A stretch of 64,000 nt of DNA from CAVRIA01 sp963721115 (GTDB lineage Bacteria; Desulfobacterota; Binatia; HRBIN30; CADEER01). The notes under the pieces are model-generated. The model saw only the letters and a list, made by a program, of their open reading frames with translations. It did not search any database and was not told the origin of the DNA. The position numbers and the translations under genes are program-made. The stretch covers positions 34,654 through 98,653 of the forward strand of contig CAVRIA010000022.1 of assembly GCA_963721115.1 (NCBI GenBank), given 5' to 3'. Shown here one piece after another: positions 1-8,584 of the stretch (position 1 is the first letter of the stretch; every line of letters begins with the position of its first letter).

Positions 1-547
1 CCGGCGCCTCGAGCTCCGGAATGGTCGCGTCGGGATTGCCGGTGATCGCCCGCAGGCCGAACGGGCTGGCGTACAGGCCCCCATCCGGATCGGCGAAGAC
101 GTCGAGCTCCACCTGCCGTATGCCTTCGCTCTCGAACTGCTCGTCGAGCGGCAGGTGGCTGTACTCGAGTGTCATGGCGATGGCGGCGCTGAAGTCGTAG
201 ATCAACTTGAAGAGGGCCGGCACCGCCTGCAAGTGGTAGCTGTTGTGCGTGCCGAGGACCTGGAACTGGTTGATGCGCAGGGCGGGCGCCGGACCGCAGC
301 CCTCCAGCGCCCGCTTCACGGCGGCGACCAGCTCGTCGATCGTGATCGTTCCGCTCCCGTCGGCGTCCGCCGCGAGGCAGTCGCCGGCCGCAGTGCTCCC
401 GAGCGCGATGCCGACGGCTTTGATCAACTCGTCGATGGTGACCACTCTGTTGCCGTCGCAGTCGCCGCTGCAGGTCTGCGCCTGCGCCGCCCCGGCGCCT
501 GCCATCAGCAGCGTGGACACGAACGCCAAAACGAGACCGATCCGCAT
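1..547 (-). CDS. Secreted PI-PLC-like phosphodiesterase, 3' end outside window
   Basis: The reading frame starts at 547 on the minus strand and runs off the window edge, so the C-terminus is missing. It opens with a signal peptide (MRIGLVLAFVSTLLMAG..., cleavage probably after AQA), followed by two Cys-framed calcium-loop repeats (GDCDGNRVVTIDELI and ADADGSGTITIDELV) resembling dockerin or EF-hand modules. From about residue 85 the sequence VLGTHNSYH and then SEGIRQVELDVFADP match the N-terminal half of the calcium-dependent phosphoinositide phospholipase C (PI-PLC C1) family; the His and Glu/Asp there are expected active-site or metal residues. The predicted product is a secreted phosphodiesterase acting on phosphoinositide-like lipids. 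The same Cys-framed module opens the large Rhs protein at 53.8 kb. Substrate is inference; family assignment is good. Confidence 0.75.
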   Translation of the reverse strand, partial: MRIGLVLAFVSTLLMAGAGAAQAQTCSGDCDGNRVVTIDELIKAVGIALGSTAAGDCLAADADGSGTITIDELVAAVKRALEGCGPAPALRINQFQVLGTHNSYHLQAVPALFKLIYDFSAAIAMTLEYSHLPLDEQFESEGIRQVELDVFADPDGGLYASPFGLRAITGNPDATIPELEAP

Positions 548-775
548 CTGTCTTGTCTCCCCCCTGTCGACGCGCCTGCGGTGCGACATTCGACGCCGGC
601 GCTCGATTTTCCGGGTTGTTCCCCGCGCGTGACGTGACACGTCGTCGGGGGAATTTCAATCGCGTTCGCCCGGCACTCTCGATCCGCGGAACCTCGGGGA
701 AGAGTCCGCGCTCCGCGTTGTTGACTTCGCCGCCGTGAGTTGGCTCTATGCCTGGGCGCCGCCCCCGGCGCGATC

Positions 776-3322
776 ATGGGATCCTCTGTCGAACAAACAG
801 AACGTCCCGCACTGTCCGTCATCGTGCCCGTTTTCAACGGTGAGGCATTCATCGCCGACACCGTGCGAGCCCTCCTCGACTACCTGCGGACGCTGGGACG
901 GCCCGCCGAGCTGATCGTCGTCGACGACGGCAGCACCGATCTGACCGCGGCGCTCCTGGAACGGATCACGGCCGGAGCGGCGACTCCGGTGCAGGTGATC
1001 CGGAGCGAGCGCAACGAGGGCAAGGGGGCGGCGATCGTGCGCGGCATGCAGGCGGCGCGCGGCGATGTGCGCGTCTTTCTCGATGCCGATCTCGCCTATC
1101 CGCCGAGCGAGATCGAGCGCGTTTGCCGGTCCCTTTCCGCCGGCGCGGACGTCGCCATTGCCAACCGGGTGGACCCCTCCTCGCGCTACGTCGTGAGCCC
1201 GTCCTTCTTCCGCTACCTCTACACGCGGCACGTCGCCGGACGTCTCTTCAACTGGATCGTGCGCCTGCTGCTGCTGCCGCGAATCCGCGACAGCCAGGCG
1301 GGCCTGAAGGGCTTCACCGCGGCGGCGGCGGAGCGCCTCTTCGCCGCGCCGTTACCGAGCGGCTTCAGCTTCGACCTGGGGCTGTTGCACCGCGCCCGGC
1401 GCCTGGGCCTGAAGATCGACCAGATCGGCGTTCTGTACCGCTACGACAGCGAGCCCACGACCTTCCGGTTCCTGCTCGACACCGTCATCGTGTTGCGCGA
1501 TCTGCTGCTCATCCGCCTCGGGTTCGTCGACAAGCTGCCTCCCGCGCTGGTGCGTCCGAACCGCGGGCGCGTCGCGCGGGCTCTGCAGACGGACGTCGCT
1601 CGCGCCGTCCTGATCGCGGTCACCGGCCTGTCGATGATCGCGCTCGTCGTCACCCGCGTGCCGTTTCCCCGCCCGACCGTGGCCCTGCTGGCGTGGATCG
1701 CGGCGCTGGCGGGCATCGCGCTCCTCGCCTGGCGCGCCGATGCAGGCGGGGCCGATCTGCGCCCGCACCTGTTCCACCGCCGCGGCGAAGCGCTGCTGTT
1801 CGCGCTCGTGTTCGCCGCCTGCGCCGTCCTCCGCTTCGCGCGCCTCGGCGAGCTGCCGCCCATGGTGCACCTCGACACCGCCGAGTGCGGGCTCATGGGG
1901 CTCAATCTGTTGCACGGCCAGGTGAAGGACGTGTTCGATTTCTCCCCCTGGTACAACACTCCCTATCTGAGCTTCCTGCCCTACGCGGCCAGCTTCGCGC
2001 TGGTCGGGCCGAACATCATCGGCCTGCGGCTGCCGTCGGCGATCCTCGGGACGCTGACCATCGTCCCGCTCTACCTGCTGGTGCGCACCTGGTTCGGATC
2101 CCGGGCGGCCCTGCTCTGCACCGCGCTGTACGCCGTCTCCCACGCGGCGATCCACTTCAGCCGCATCGGGCTGTGGAACATCCAAGTGCTGTTCTACGAG
2201 ATCACCGCCTTCGCCGCGCTGGCCGTCGCCTTGCGCCGCGGCAGCGCCCTGTGGGCGGTCGGCGCCGGCGTCGTCTCCGGGCTGGCCCTGTACTCGTACA
2301 CGGCGGGACGGCTGATCCCGATCGTCGCCGTCCTGTTTCTTGCGCTGCAGATCCTGCGCGGCGCGTGGCGTCACACCCTGCGCACGGCGTTCTGCTACGC
2401 GATCGGCCTCGCCGTCGCCGCGACACCGCTGGTGCTGGACTACGTCAAAGATCCGAGCGTGCTCGAGATCGACCGAACCGGCTCGGTGTCGGTGCTGGCG
2501 GAGATCAACCGGCACCACGTCGAGGCGACGCTCGGCACCGTGTCGACGCCCGGGGTGCTGTGGGAGCAGACGAAGCGAACGCTCCTCGGCTTCGCGACTC
2601 TCGGCGACACCAGCACGCAGTACGGCACCGGCCAACCCCTGCTCTCTCCGTGGATGGCGCTGCTCGCCGCCGTCGGCTTCGCTCTGGCGCTGTGGCGCAT
2701 CCGCGACCGGCGCTACCTCTTCCTCGTCCTGTGGACCGTGCTCGGCCTCGTCCTCGGCAGCATCCTGATTCTCGACCCACCGTCGTACACGCGGCTGATC
2801 ATCCTCTTCCCGGTGCCCTTCATCTTCGTCGCCGTGTGCCTGGAGGCGCTGCTGCGGAGGAGCGGCCGCTGGATCCGCCTGCGCCGCGCCGACGTCGCGG
2901 CGATCTACCTCCTGCTCATCGCGGTGGCCACCTCCTTCAACCTGATCGGCTACTACCGCTTCGTCCGCTTCATGAACGACATGCCGCGCGAGTGGGACGT
3001 CCTGCGGGTGCTCGACCGCATGGGCACGACATACGACTACTACCTGTTCACCGGCCCCTTCCTGCTCGCCGACTCTCCGATCTTCCAGTTCTTCTCGCAC
3101 GGCACCCGCGCCGTGACCGGCTTCTCCGAGCAGGACCTGCCCGAGCACCTGTCGCGCGATGCCGCGTTCGTGCTCATTCCCGAGTTCCGGCGCATCGGCG
3201 AAACGATCAGCGAGCTCTACCCGGGCGCCGAGCGCGAGGTGATTCAGCAAGACGGGAGGCGCCAGATGTTCATCTATCGATGCACGGCGGACGACGGCTG
3301 CCGGAGGGATCTACACGAATGA
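776..3322 (+). CDS. GT2 glycosyltransferase fused to GT-C membrane glycosyltransferase
   Basis: An 848-residue fusion. Residues about 15-245 form a GT2 domain like dolichyl/undecaprenyl-phosphate glycosyltransferases: SVIVPVFNGEAFI, VVDDGSTD, NEGKGAAI, the DxD-type FLDADLAYPP and DSQAGLKGF. After a hydrophobic junction, residues about 280-830 are a polytopic GT-C domain of the PMT/ArnT (GT39-like) type, with HLDTAECGLMGLNLLHG as the catalytic-loop acidic motif and about ten or more hydrophobic segments. Such a protein could both charge a lipid-phosphate sugar donor and use it on the periplasmic side. ATG at 776 starts just before the domain; an upstream TTG at 740 is possible but adds unconserved residues. 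It overlaps the next gene by ATGA, so the two are probably translationally coupled. The acceptor is unknown. Confidence 0.85.
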   Translation: MGSSVEQTERPALSVIVPVFNGEAFIADTVRALLDYLRTLGRPAELIVVDDGSTDLTAALLERITAGAATPVQVIRSERNEGKGAAIVRGMQAARGDVRVFLDADLAYPPSEIERVCRSLSAGADVAIANRVDPSSRYVVSPSFFRYLYTRHVAGRLFNWIVRLLLLPRIRDSQAGLKGFTAAAAERLFAAPLPSGFSFDLGLLHRARRLGLKIDQIGVLYRYDSEPTTFRFLLDTVIVLRDLLLIRLGFVDKLPPALVRPNRGRVARALQTDVARAVLIAVTGLSMIALVVTRVPFPRPTVALLAWIAALAGIALLAWRADAGGADLRPHLFHRRGEALLFALVFAACAVLRFARLGELPPMVHLDTAECGLMGLNLLHGQVKDVFDFSPWYNTPYLSFLPYAASFALVGPNIIGLRLPSAILGTLTIVPLYLLVRTWFGSRAALLCTALYAVSHAAIHFSRIGLWNIQVLFYEITAFAALAVALRRGSALWAVGAGVVSGLALYSYTAGRLIPIVAVLFLALQILRGAWRHTLRTAFCYAIGLAVAATPLVLDYVKDPSVLEIDRTGSVSVLAEINRHHVEATLGTVSTPGVLWEQTKRTLLGFATLGDTSTQYGTGQPLLSPWMALLAAVGFALALWRIRDRRYLFLVLWTVLGLVLGSILILDPPSYTRLIILFPVPFIFVAVCLEALLRRSGRWIRLRRADVAAIYLLLIAVATSFNLIGYYRFVRFMNDMPREWDVLRVLDRMGTTYDYYLFTGPFLLADSPIFQFFSHGTRAVTGFSEQDLPEHLSRDAAFVLIPEFRRIGETISELYPGAEREVIQQDGRRQMFIYRCTADDGCRRDLHE

Positions 3323-4236
3323 CGAACGACAGCGCACGCACCCGATCCCGGCGGCGCATCGGGAGAACAGAGCCCGCAGATCGCCAGCGCCTTCTTCGCA
3401 AGGCAGGCGCCCTCGCCGCGCTCGTGCTCCTCTCGCTGCCGGCCACCGCGCGGGGCCAGGACACGGCACACCTGGCGGATCTCATGCGAGCCGGTCACTA
3501 CGGGGAAGCCTACGACGCGATCGTGCACGCCGGTCACGAAAAGGACCCGGCCGCCCTGGAGAGCGCGGCGCGCACCTTGCTCGCCCTCTCGATCCAGAGC
3601 GAGGATTCCTTTCAGCGCTGGGCGGGCTTGCGGGCGGCGCGCTTTCTCGACGACGCCGAGCTGGCCGGCGCGGCGCGCAAGTACGTGCGCGACGGGGGCC
3701 GCTACGAGCAGGCGCTGGCGCTCGAGATTCTGGCCCGCTCCGATCCGAAGGGAAGTCGCGCCGACTTCATCGCCGCCCTGGACTCGCCCTATCGGACGGT
3801 GCGCATCCGCGCCCTGCGAGCGCTCGCTTCGCTCGACGAGGACCGCCCGGTCGACCGCGTCGCCACCGTCCTGACGGAAGATCCCGATCCCGATGTCCGC
3901 GCCCTGGCGGCGCGCGCGTTGCGGGTCTGGAACGCTACGCAGGCGATACCATCGCTCCGAAAGGCGCTCGACGACGAAGCCGACACGGTGCAGCAGGAGG
4001 CGGTGAAGACCCTCGTCGCCTTGGGGGACGACGGGATCGCGGACGAGATTCGCCACCGCCTGTCGGAGACGCCGCCCGATCAGCGCGCCTCGGTCATGCG
4101 CCTGGCCGCCCTCGTTCCCGACCCCGATCTCATCCCCGACCTGGGTCCCGGTCTGGCCGACCCCGACCCCGACGTGCGCGCCGTCGCCGCCGGCGCCATC
4201 CTCTCGATCCTCGCGCACGTGCCGGACGAGAAATAG
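3319..4236 (+). CDS. Exported or anchored HEAT-repeat protein
   Basis: A 305-residue protein whose ATG overlaps the preceding stop (ATGA). A basic N-terminus is followed by a hydrophobic stretch (GALAALVLLSLPATARG) that is a signal peptide or single anchor, so the bulk lies in the periplasm or outside. From about residue 140 there are repeated helix pairs of HEAT/PBS-lyase type: SPYRTVRIRALRALASL, DPDVRALAARALRVW, DTVQQEAVKTLVALGD and DPDVRAVAAGAILSI. These are protein-protein scaffolds with no catalytic residues. Its place inside a glycosyltransferase-methyltransferase-deacetylase operon suggests a scaffolding role in envelope polysaccharide assembly, which is inference. The next gene starts 7 bases downstream. 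Confidence 0.75.
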   Translation: MTNDSARTRSRRRIGRTEPADRQRLLRKAGALAALVLLSLPATARGQDTAHLADLMRAGHYGEAYDAIVHAGHEKDPAALESAARTLLALSIQSEDSFQRWAGLRAARFLDDAELAGAARKYVRDGGRYEQALALEILARSDPKGSRADFIAALDSPYRTVRIRALRALASLDEDRPVDRVATVLTEDPDPDVRALAARALRVWNATQAIPSLRKALDDEADTVQQEAVKTLVALGDDGIADEIRHRLSETPPDQRASVMRLAALVPDPDLIPDLGPGLADPDPDVRAVAAGAILSILAHVPDEK

Positions 4237-4243
4237 GAGACCG

Positions 4244-4874
4244 ATGAGCGTCGCCGAGCACTTCGAGCGCGCCGCTCGGGACTACGGCGCCCTGCGCGGC
4301 CGCTGGCCGCTGGGGGCGCTGCGCGAGCAGGAGCAGCGCGCTCTGCACGATCTGGTGCGGCCGCGGCCCGGAGAGCTGGTGCTCGACGCCGGCTGCGGCG
4401 ACGGCGAGACGCTCGCCTGGCTGCGCGACGAGGGTGCGCGGGCGGTCGGCGTCGACGTCACGCCGGCGATGGCCGCTCACTGCCGCCGTCGCGGCTTCGC
4501 CGTCGCGATCCAGGACATGCAGCAGCTCGGCGTGCAATCCCGCTTCGACTGGGTCCTGTGCGTCGGCTCGCTCGAGTTCGTACTCGACCCGGCGGCGACC
4601 ATCGCCGGGTTCGCCTCCTGGCTGCGGCCCGGCGGCCGCCTCGGGCTTCTCTATCCGCGCCGCCACCTGTTGGGTTGCGGTGTACGCCGCGTATCACGGC
4701 TTGCACGGCGTGCGCATCCATCTCTTTTCCCGGCCGCAGATCGAGGCGTACATGCGCGGCGCCGGACTGCGGCCGCTTCCCGACTGGCGCGACGGCGCCC
4801 TCTCGTCGATGTGCGTCGCGGAGCGACCCGCAGAGCGCGCCGGCGGCGGGACGTTGGAGGGGACGGCCGGGTGA
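4244..4874 (+). CDS. SAM-dependent methyltransferase (frame broken once)
   Basis: Class I methyltransferase of about 209 residues once the frame is repaired. Motif I is LVLDAGCGDGETL near residue 45, motif II/III follow at GVDVTPAMAAHC and WVLCVGSLEFVLDP, and the post-motif helix is WLRPGGRLGLLYPRR. The frame then breaks in a GGG run at 4672-4674: removing one G restores VAVYAAYHGLHGVRIHLFS and an end at the TGA of 4872-4874. That stop overlaps the GTG start of the deacetylase (GTGA), which supports the repaired frame. Read without repair, the first half would run straight into the deacetylase, a spurious fusion. The likely target is a sugar or lipid carrier in the same envelope pathway (inference from context). 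Confidence 0.75.
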
Positions 4875-5692
4875 AGCGGCTGCTGCTCACCTTCGACGTC
4901 GAGGAGTTCGACTGGCCGGTGGAACGCGGGCACGCGCTCGACGCGGTCGTGCAGATGGACGTCACCTCGCGCGGTCTCGATCTCATCCTTCCCCTGCTGG
5001 CGAAGCACCGGGCGCGCGCCACGTTCTTCGTCACCGCGACCTACGCCCGGGCGCGGCCGGAACGGGTGCGGGCCCTCGCCGAGGCCGGGCACGAGGTTGC
5101 CTCGCACGGGCTCGGCCATCAGGACGATTACGGGCGCATGGACGAGAGCGAGGCGCACGCTCGCCTGACGGAGGCGCGCCGGGTGGTGGAGGACACAACC
5201 GGCGGGCCGGTGTACGGCATTCGCACGCCGCACCTCCTGCCCTGCCCGCCCTCGCGGCTGCTCGAGGCCGGCTTCTCCTACGACGCCTCCGCGCACCCGA
5301 CCTGGGTGCCCGGTCGCTACAACGGTCTGCGCCGGCCGCGTGTTCCCTGGTTCGAAGACGGCCTGCTCCGCATTCCCATCTCCGTCCTGCCGGCGATCCG
5401 CCTGCCCGTCTCCTTCCTCTGGTACCGCGCCGCAGGCCCGCGCCTCGGTCCAATCGCGGCACGGCTCGCTGCGACCGGCTGCCCGTACCTGCACCTGTAC
5501 TTCCACCCATGGGAGGCGGTCGACGTCCGTCCGTTCGGCATCCCGAGCTGGCTCGCCGTGCGTACCGGCGCTCCGTTCCTCGGCGCCCTCGATCGTCTCC
5601 TGGCTGGCTCCGAATCCCGGTTCCAAGCGGCGACGCTGGCGGAGCTCGCACGCGAGATGAACGAGACGAAAAGCGAGTTGTTGGGTTGTTGA
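4871..5692 (+). CDS. Polysaccharide deacetylase (NodB-like), exosortase/EPS-locus type
   Basis: A 273-residue NodB-homology deacetylase. The opening LLLTFDVEEFDW carries the metal and catalytic acid residues of the type seen in polysaccharide-biosynthesis loci, and HEVASHGLGHQD supplies the two metal-binding histidines. YGIRTPHLLP and YLHLYFHPWE are later conserved blocks. No signal peptide is visible, as is usual for this subfamily. The GTG start at 4871 overlaps the methyltransferase stop. The last codons and the stop lie inside a GTTGTTG repeat tract (5675-5711), so the C-terminal SELLGC may be repeat-encoded and the ancestral end may have been slightly different. Predicted role: N-deacetylation of an envelope or exopolysaccharide sugar. 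Confidence 0.85.
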   Translation: MKRLLLTFDVEEFDWPVERGHALDAVVQMDVTSRGLDLILPLLAKHRARATFFVTATYARARPERVRALAEAGHEVASHGLGHQDDYGRMDESEAHARLTEARRVVEDTTGGPVYGIRTPHLLPCPPSRLLEAGFSYDASAHPTWVPGRYNGLRRPRVPWFEDGLLRIPISVLPAIRLPVSFLWYRAAGPRLGPIAARLAATGCPYLHLYFHPWEAVDVRPFGIPSWLAVRTGAPFLGALDRLLAGSESRFQAATLAELAREMNETKSELLGC

Positions 5693-5711
5693 GTTGTTGA
5701 GTTGTTGGGGG
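5675..5711 (+). repeat. Family A GTTGTTG(A/G) repeat at deacetylase stop
   Basis: About four degenerate copies of a GAGTTGTTGGGTTGTTGA unit. The tract contains the stop codon of the deacetylase (5690-5692) and is the first of at least six members of the same family in the window (13089, 18470, 18555, 24362 and 62962 are others). Confidence 0.85.
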
Positions 5712-5760
5712 AGGCGGAGGATGCTTCCCAGCGCGCCGGCCCGGGTCTATCGTGGCCCGC

Positions 5761-6398
5761 ATGCGCTCCCCCGAGGTGTTTCTCCCGGTGATCTTCCTGG
5801 CCTTGCTCTGTGCCGGCGTCGCCGCCGCGCAGTCGGCGGAGGACCTGGGCGCGAAGCGCCTTCCCACTCCGGGGGAATCTGAGGTTCTGCACAGCCAGCT
5901 CTTCAAGGTCGACGCGTCGCAGGTGCCCTTGCGCGCGCCGGAGGGCTTTCGCGTCAACCTCTTCGCCGAGGATCTCTCGATGCCGCGCGAGATGGCGCTT
6001 CTCCCGTCCGGCGACGTGCTGGTGGTGGAGAGCGCCGCCGGCCGTGTTCGCCGCCTGATCGACCGCGAGGGAGAGCAGTTTCCTCCTTCCTATCGGGGCG
6101 CGCTGTTCGTCGGCTTCCACGGAAGCTGGAACCGCGAGCCGCTGACCGGGTACAAGGTCGTCGCCTGCGCTTCGAGAACGGGAAGCCGGCCGGCCGGCCG
6201 CAGGACTTCCTCACCGGGTTCATCAAGGACGAGCAGCGCGGCTTCGTCTACGGGCGCCCGGTGGTCCCCTTCGTCGCCCGCGACGGATCGCTGCTGGTCA
6301 GCGACGACGACGCCGGTCGCATCCGGCGGGTCGCCTACGGAAAGAAGACATCTTCCGGTGCGCGTGGCTCAGAGGCAAAATCACGACCGCCTCGTTGA
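5761..6398 (+). pseudogene. PQQ-dependent sorbosone/glucose dehydrogenase remnant
   Basis: An N-terminal signal peptide (LPVIFLALLCAGVAAAQ) is followed by the first propeller blade of a sorbosone/GDH-type PQQ dehydrogenase: FRVNLFAEDLSMPREMALLPSGDVLV. At about 6058-6085 the sequence jumps directly to the C-terminal blade, FPPSYRGALFVGFHGSWNRE, so the middle roughly half of the usual ~430-residue propeller, with the expected PQQ and calcium ligands, is absent. A further frame break near 6162 (one C missing in GTCGTCGCCTG) separates this from GFVYGRPVVPFVARDGSLLVSDDDAGRIRRVAY, after which the frame ends at 6396-6398. The product cannot be a working dehydrogenase. It could be a true internal deletion or an assembly collapse of the middle. 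Confidence 0.75.
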
Positions 6399-6516
6399 TC
6401 GTTCGACCGCATCGACGATGAACATCCAGGAGCGATTCCACTCCGCCGGAGTCGAGATCGCGCCGCCGTCGCCCCTCTACAGCGTGCCTCGGTTCGCGTC
6501 GAAGAGTCGCTACTCG

Positions 6517-6912
6517 TCAGACCGCGCCGCCCACCGCACGCCTCGTCACGCCGCGCGGCGTGAGAGCGCCGAGCACCACGGCGACGAGAAGAAGGGCAGG
6601 CACGTCTCCGAGCAGATGGCCGTGTTCCGCCGGGTCGACGAGCGCTTGCACCAACATGATGCCCCCGTGCACGGCGCTCGACCAGACCGTGAACCAGATG
6701 AGACTCAGGTGCGCATCGGGCTGTCGCGACGCCCAAATCAGAAAGATGCCGAGCGTCGCGTAGACGCCGACGATCATCTGCTCGTATTCGTGCTGGCCGG
6801 GCTGCCATGCCCAGCCGGATGGCCACACGACCATGAGCGGGTACACCAGGAGAAAGGCGACTCCGAAGACGACCAGTGCGACGCGGAGCATCTGCTGGCG
6901 ATCGTTTGCCAT
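6517..6912 (-). CDS. Small four-TM membrane protein (DUF6632-like)
   Basis: A 131-residue protein with four hydrophobic segments: LRVALVVFGVAFLLVYPLM, MIVGVYATLGIFLIW, LIWFTVWSSAVHGGIMLVQAL and LLLVAVVLGALTP. The layout, with a conserved WSSAVHGG in helix 3 and HLLGDVPALL before helix 4, resembles small integral membrane proteins grouped as DUF6632; the family name is from memory and tentative. ATG at 6912 follows a G-rich run (GGGGGG) acting as ribosome-binding site, and an in-frame upstream extension to 7134 adds only unconserved sequence. No function is known. It is the only minus-strand gene between the dehydrogenase remnant and the 62-bp palindromic element. Confidence 0.6.
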   Translation of the reverse strand: MANDRQQMLRVALVVFGVAFLLVYPLMVVWPSGWAWQPGQHEYEQMIVGVYATLGIFLIWASRQPDAHLSLIWFTVWSSAVHGGIMLVQALVDPAEHGHLLGDVPALLLVAVVLGALTPRGVTRRAVGGAV

Positions 6913-7079
6913 CGAGAACCCCCCCTTTGTTGGCGTCAAGACGCAGCTTAAACGCCTTGGCGCTGAGCCGTCAACGCAACGACACGCAACGACGGCTATC
7001 AACATATCCCCCACCCCGATGACGATCGGCCGCGCGATGGAACAAGAGCGGGGCGGCAGTCCTGCATCGAGACCCTTAC

Positions 7080-7141
7080 CAGCCCGTTGAAAAACCCCGG
7101 ACACGCTTGTCGAAGGGCGTTTCGATTTTTTCAACGGGCTG
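7080..7141. mobile_element. 62-bp MITE-like palindrome with possible TTAC duplication
   Basis: Perfect 15-bp terminal inverted repeats (CAGCCCGTTGAAAAA at 7080-7094 and its complement at 7127-7141) enclose a 32-bp core. TTAC occurs directly on both sides (7076-7079 and 7142-7145), consistent with a 4-bp target-site duplication. It lies 20 bp beyond the stop of the DUF763 gene, so it could also serve that gene as a hairpin terminator (the T run in the 5' arm on the minus strand is short). Confidence 0.65.
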
Positions 7142-7161
7142 TTACGCCGGCTCGAGCCCGA

Positions 7162-8439
7162 TCAGAGCAGCTTGAGCTGCCGGGAGCGGACCCGCCGGCG
7201 ACGTTGGGGCGCTTCGTCCTCGGGCTCGGCGGGGCCGAGGACGGTTCTGCCGCCGTAGTCGGCCGAAGCGGCCCGCTCCGCTTCGATGAATTCGTCGAAG
7301 CCGGGGCCGCTTGCGGTCTGCTCGAGGAGCCGCGCCTGCCGGTCGAGGCGGCGGATCGCGGCGAGCCCGTCGTCCTGGCCGAGCTTGGCGCGACGTACGG
7401 CGGCGCGCAGGACGCGAATGGTCTCGTCGTAGACGCGAAGCGGCACCGGAAACGGATGGCCGTCCTTGCCGCCGTGCGCCATCGAGAAACGCGCCGGATC
7501 CGAGAACCGGCACGGGGCGCCGTAGACCACCTCGCCGACCATGGCCAGCGCCGCCACGGTGCGGGCGCCGACTCCGGGCAGGAGCAGCAGCTCGGTGAAG
7601 TCCTCCGGGCCGCGCTCCGCCGCCGCGGCGAGCGTGCCGCGCAGGCGGCGCAGCAGAACATCGGTCGGCCGCACGTCGTGGTGCGCCGGCAGGGACAGAT
7701 GTGGAATCGGCGCGCGCGCGCGATCCATCGACTCGCGGATCTTGTGCAGCGCCGCCATCACGCGCTCCGGATCCCCGCGCGTCAGCTGCAGCTGCCAGAA
7801 GCGCGAGTCCTCGGCGCGGCGATCCGCCAGGTTCACGATGCGCCCGCGATTGGGCCCCTCGATCGCCGTATGCGGCTCGTCCAGAAAGCTCTCCAGACCC
7901 TCGGACAGCCAGTGATAGCGCCGCGCCTGGCGGCGCACCGCGTCCATCCCCTGCTGAACCACCGCCCACTTGCCGTCGTCCGTCACGACGAAGCTGTGCA
8001 GGTAGAGCGTGAAGCCGTCCTGCACGGCGGCGCTGTCCACCTTGGCGACCAGGCGGCTCGTGCGCGCCAGCCTCTCGCCGTCGACGCCGGTGCGCTCGGC
8101 CAGATCGATGAGCTCGGCGGGCGTTCGAAGCGAATGGGCGCCGCGACCGCCGCAGACGTGGATGCCGAGCTCGTCTTCCAGCGGCTGCAAGCCGCGCTTG
8201 AGGGCGCCCATGACGCTGGTGGTGATGCCCGAGGAGTGCCAGTCCATGCCCATCACCGCGCCGAAGGACTGGAACCAGAAGGGCTGTGCCAACCGGCGCA
8301 GGAGCTCGTCGCGCCCGTACTCGTGCACGATGGCCTCGGCGATGACGCGGCCGAGGCGCGTCATGCGATCGGCCAGCCAGCGCGGAACGTGCCCGCCGTG
8401 CAACGGCAGATCGGCGCTACCGGTGCGTCGTCCCATCAC
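7162..8439 (-). CDS. DUF763 family protein
   Basis: A 425-residue protein matching DUF763 along most of its length: ADLPLHGGHVPRWLADRM, FWFQSFGAVMGMDWHSSGITT, LGIHVCGGRG and KWAVVQQGMD are diagnostic blocks. The family is found in many bacteria and archaea and is uncharacterised; in some genomes it neighbours DNA-repair or nuclease genes, but no such neighbour is present here. In this protein the C-terminal third has a HhH-like stretch (FTELLLLPGVGARTVAALAMVGEVVYG) that looks like a helix-hairpin-helix DNA-binding motif, followed by a basic tail ending RRRRVRSRQLKLL. A nucleic-acid-related role is therefore an inference. The start at 8439 gives MMGRR; the second Met is equally possible. Confidence 0.85.
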   Translation of the reverse strand: MMGRRTGSADLPLHGGHVPRWLADRMTRLGRVIAEAIVHEYGRDELLRRLAQPFWFQSFGAVMGMDWHSSGITTSVMGALKRGLQPLEDELGIHVCGGRGAHSLRTPAELIDLAERTGVDGERLARTSRLVAKVDSAAVQDGFTLYLHSFVVTDDGKWAVVQQGMDAVRRQARRYHWLSEGLESFLDEPHTAIEGPNRGRIVNLADRRAEDSRFWQLQLTRGDPERVMAALHKIRESMDRARAPIPHLSLPAHHDVRPTDVLLRRLRGTLAAAAERGPEDFTELLLLPGVGARTVAALAMVGEVVYGAPCRFSDPARFSMAHGGKDGHPFPVPLRVYDETIRVLRAAVRRAKLGQDDGLAAIRRLDRQARLLEQTASGPGFDEFIEAERAASADYGGRTVLGPAEPEDEAPQRRRRVRSRQLKLL

Positions 8440-8491
8440 GGAGAGAGTACCGGCATGCCCGAGGCACGTAAACCCGGGGGACTCTGGTGAA

Positions 8492-8538
8492 GGATCCGAT
8501 CGATCGGACCCATCGGACCGATCCGTCCGATCGAATCC
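8492..8538. repeat. Family C GATCGGACC-type repeat
   Basis: Alternating GATCGGACC and GGTCCGATC-like words between the divergent starts of the DUF763 gene and the lipoprotein gene. Related tracts are at 38323-38364, 38719-38740 and 39068-39108. Confidence 0.75.
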
Positions 8539-8584
8539 ACCGCCGCAATTGACAAGGCGCGCGGCGCGGCCCTATCGGGTGGGC

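Noticed and set aside
1352..3250. Long minus-strand frame antisense to the glycosyltransferase
   Set aside because: Composition is dominated by Arg, Gln, Glu and Gly without domain motifs; it mirrors the coding strand of the glycosyltransferase.
4244..5692. A single long frame reading as methyltransferase-deacetylase fusion
   Set aside because: The methyltransferase motifs stop abruptly near 4670 and resume one frame over, ending at a TGA that overlaps the GTG of the deacetylase; removing one G restores two normal genes.
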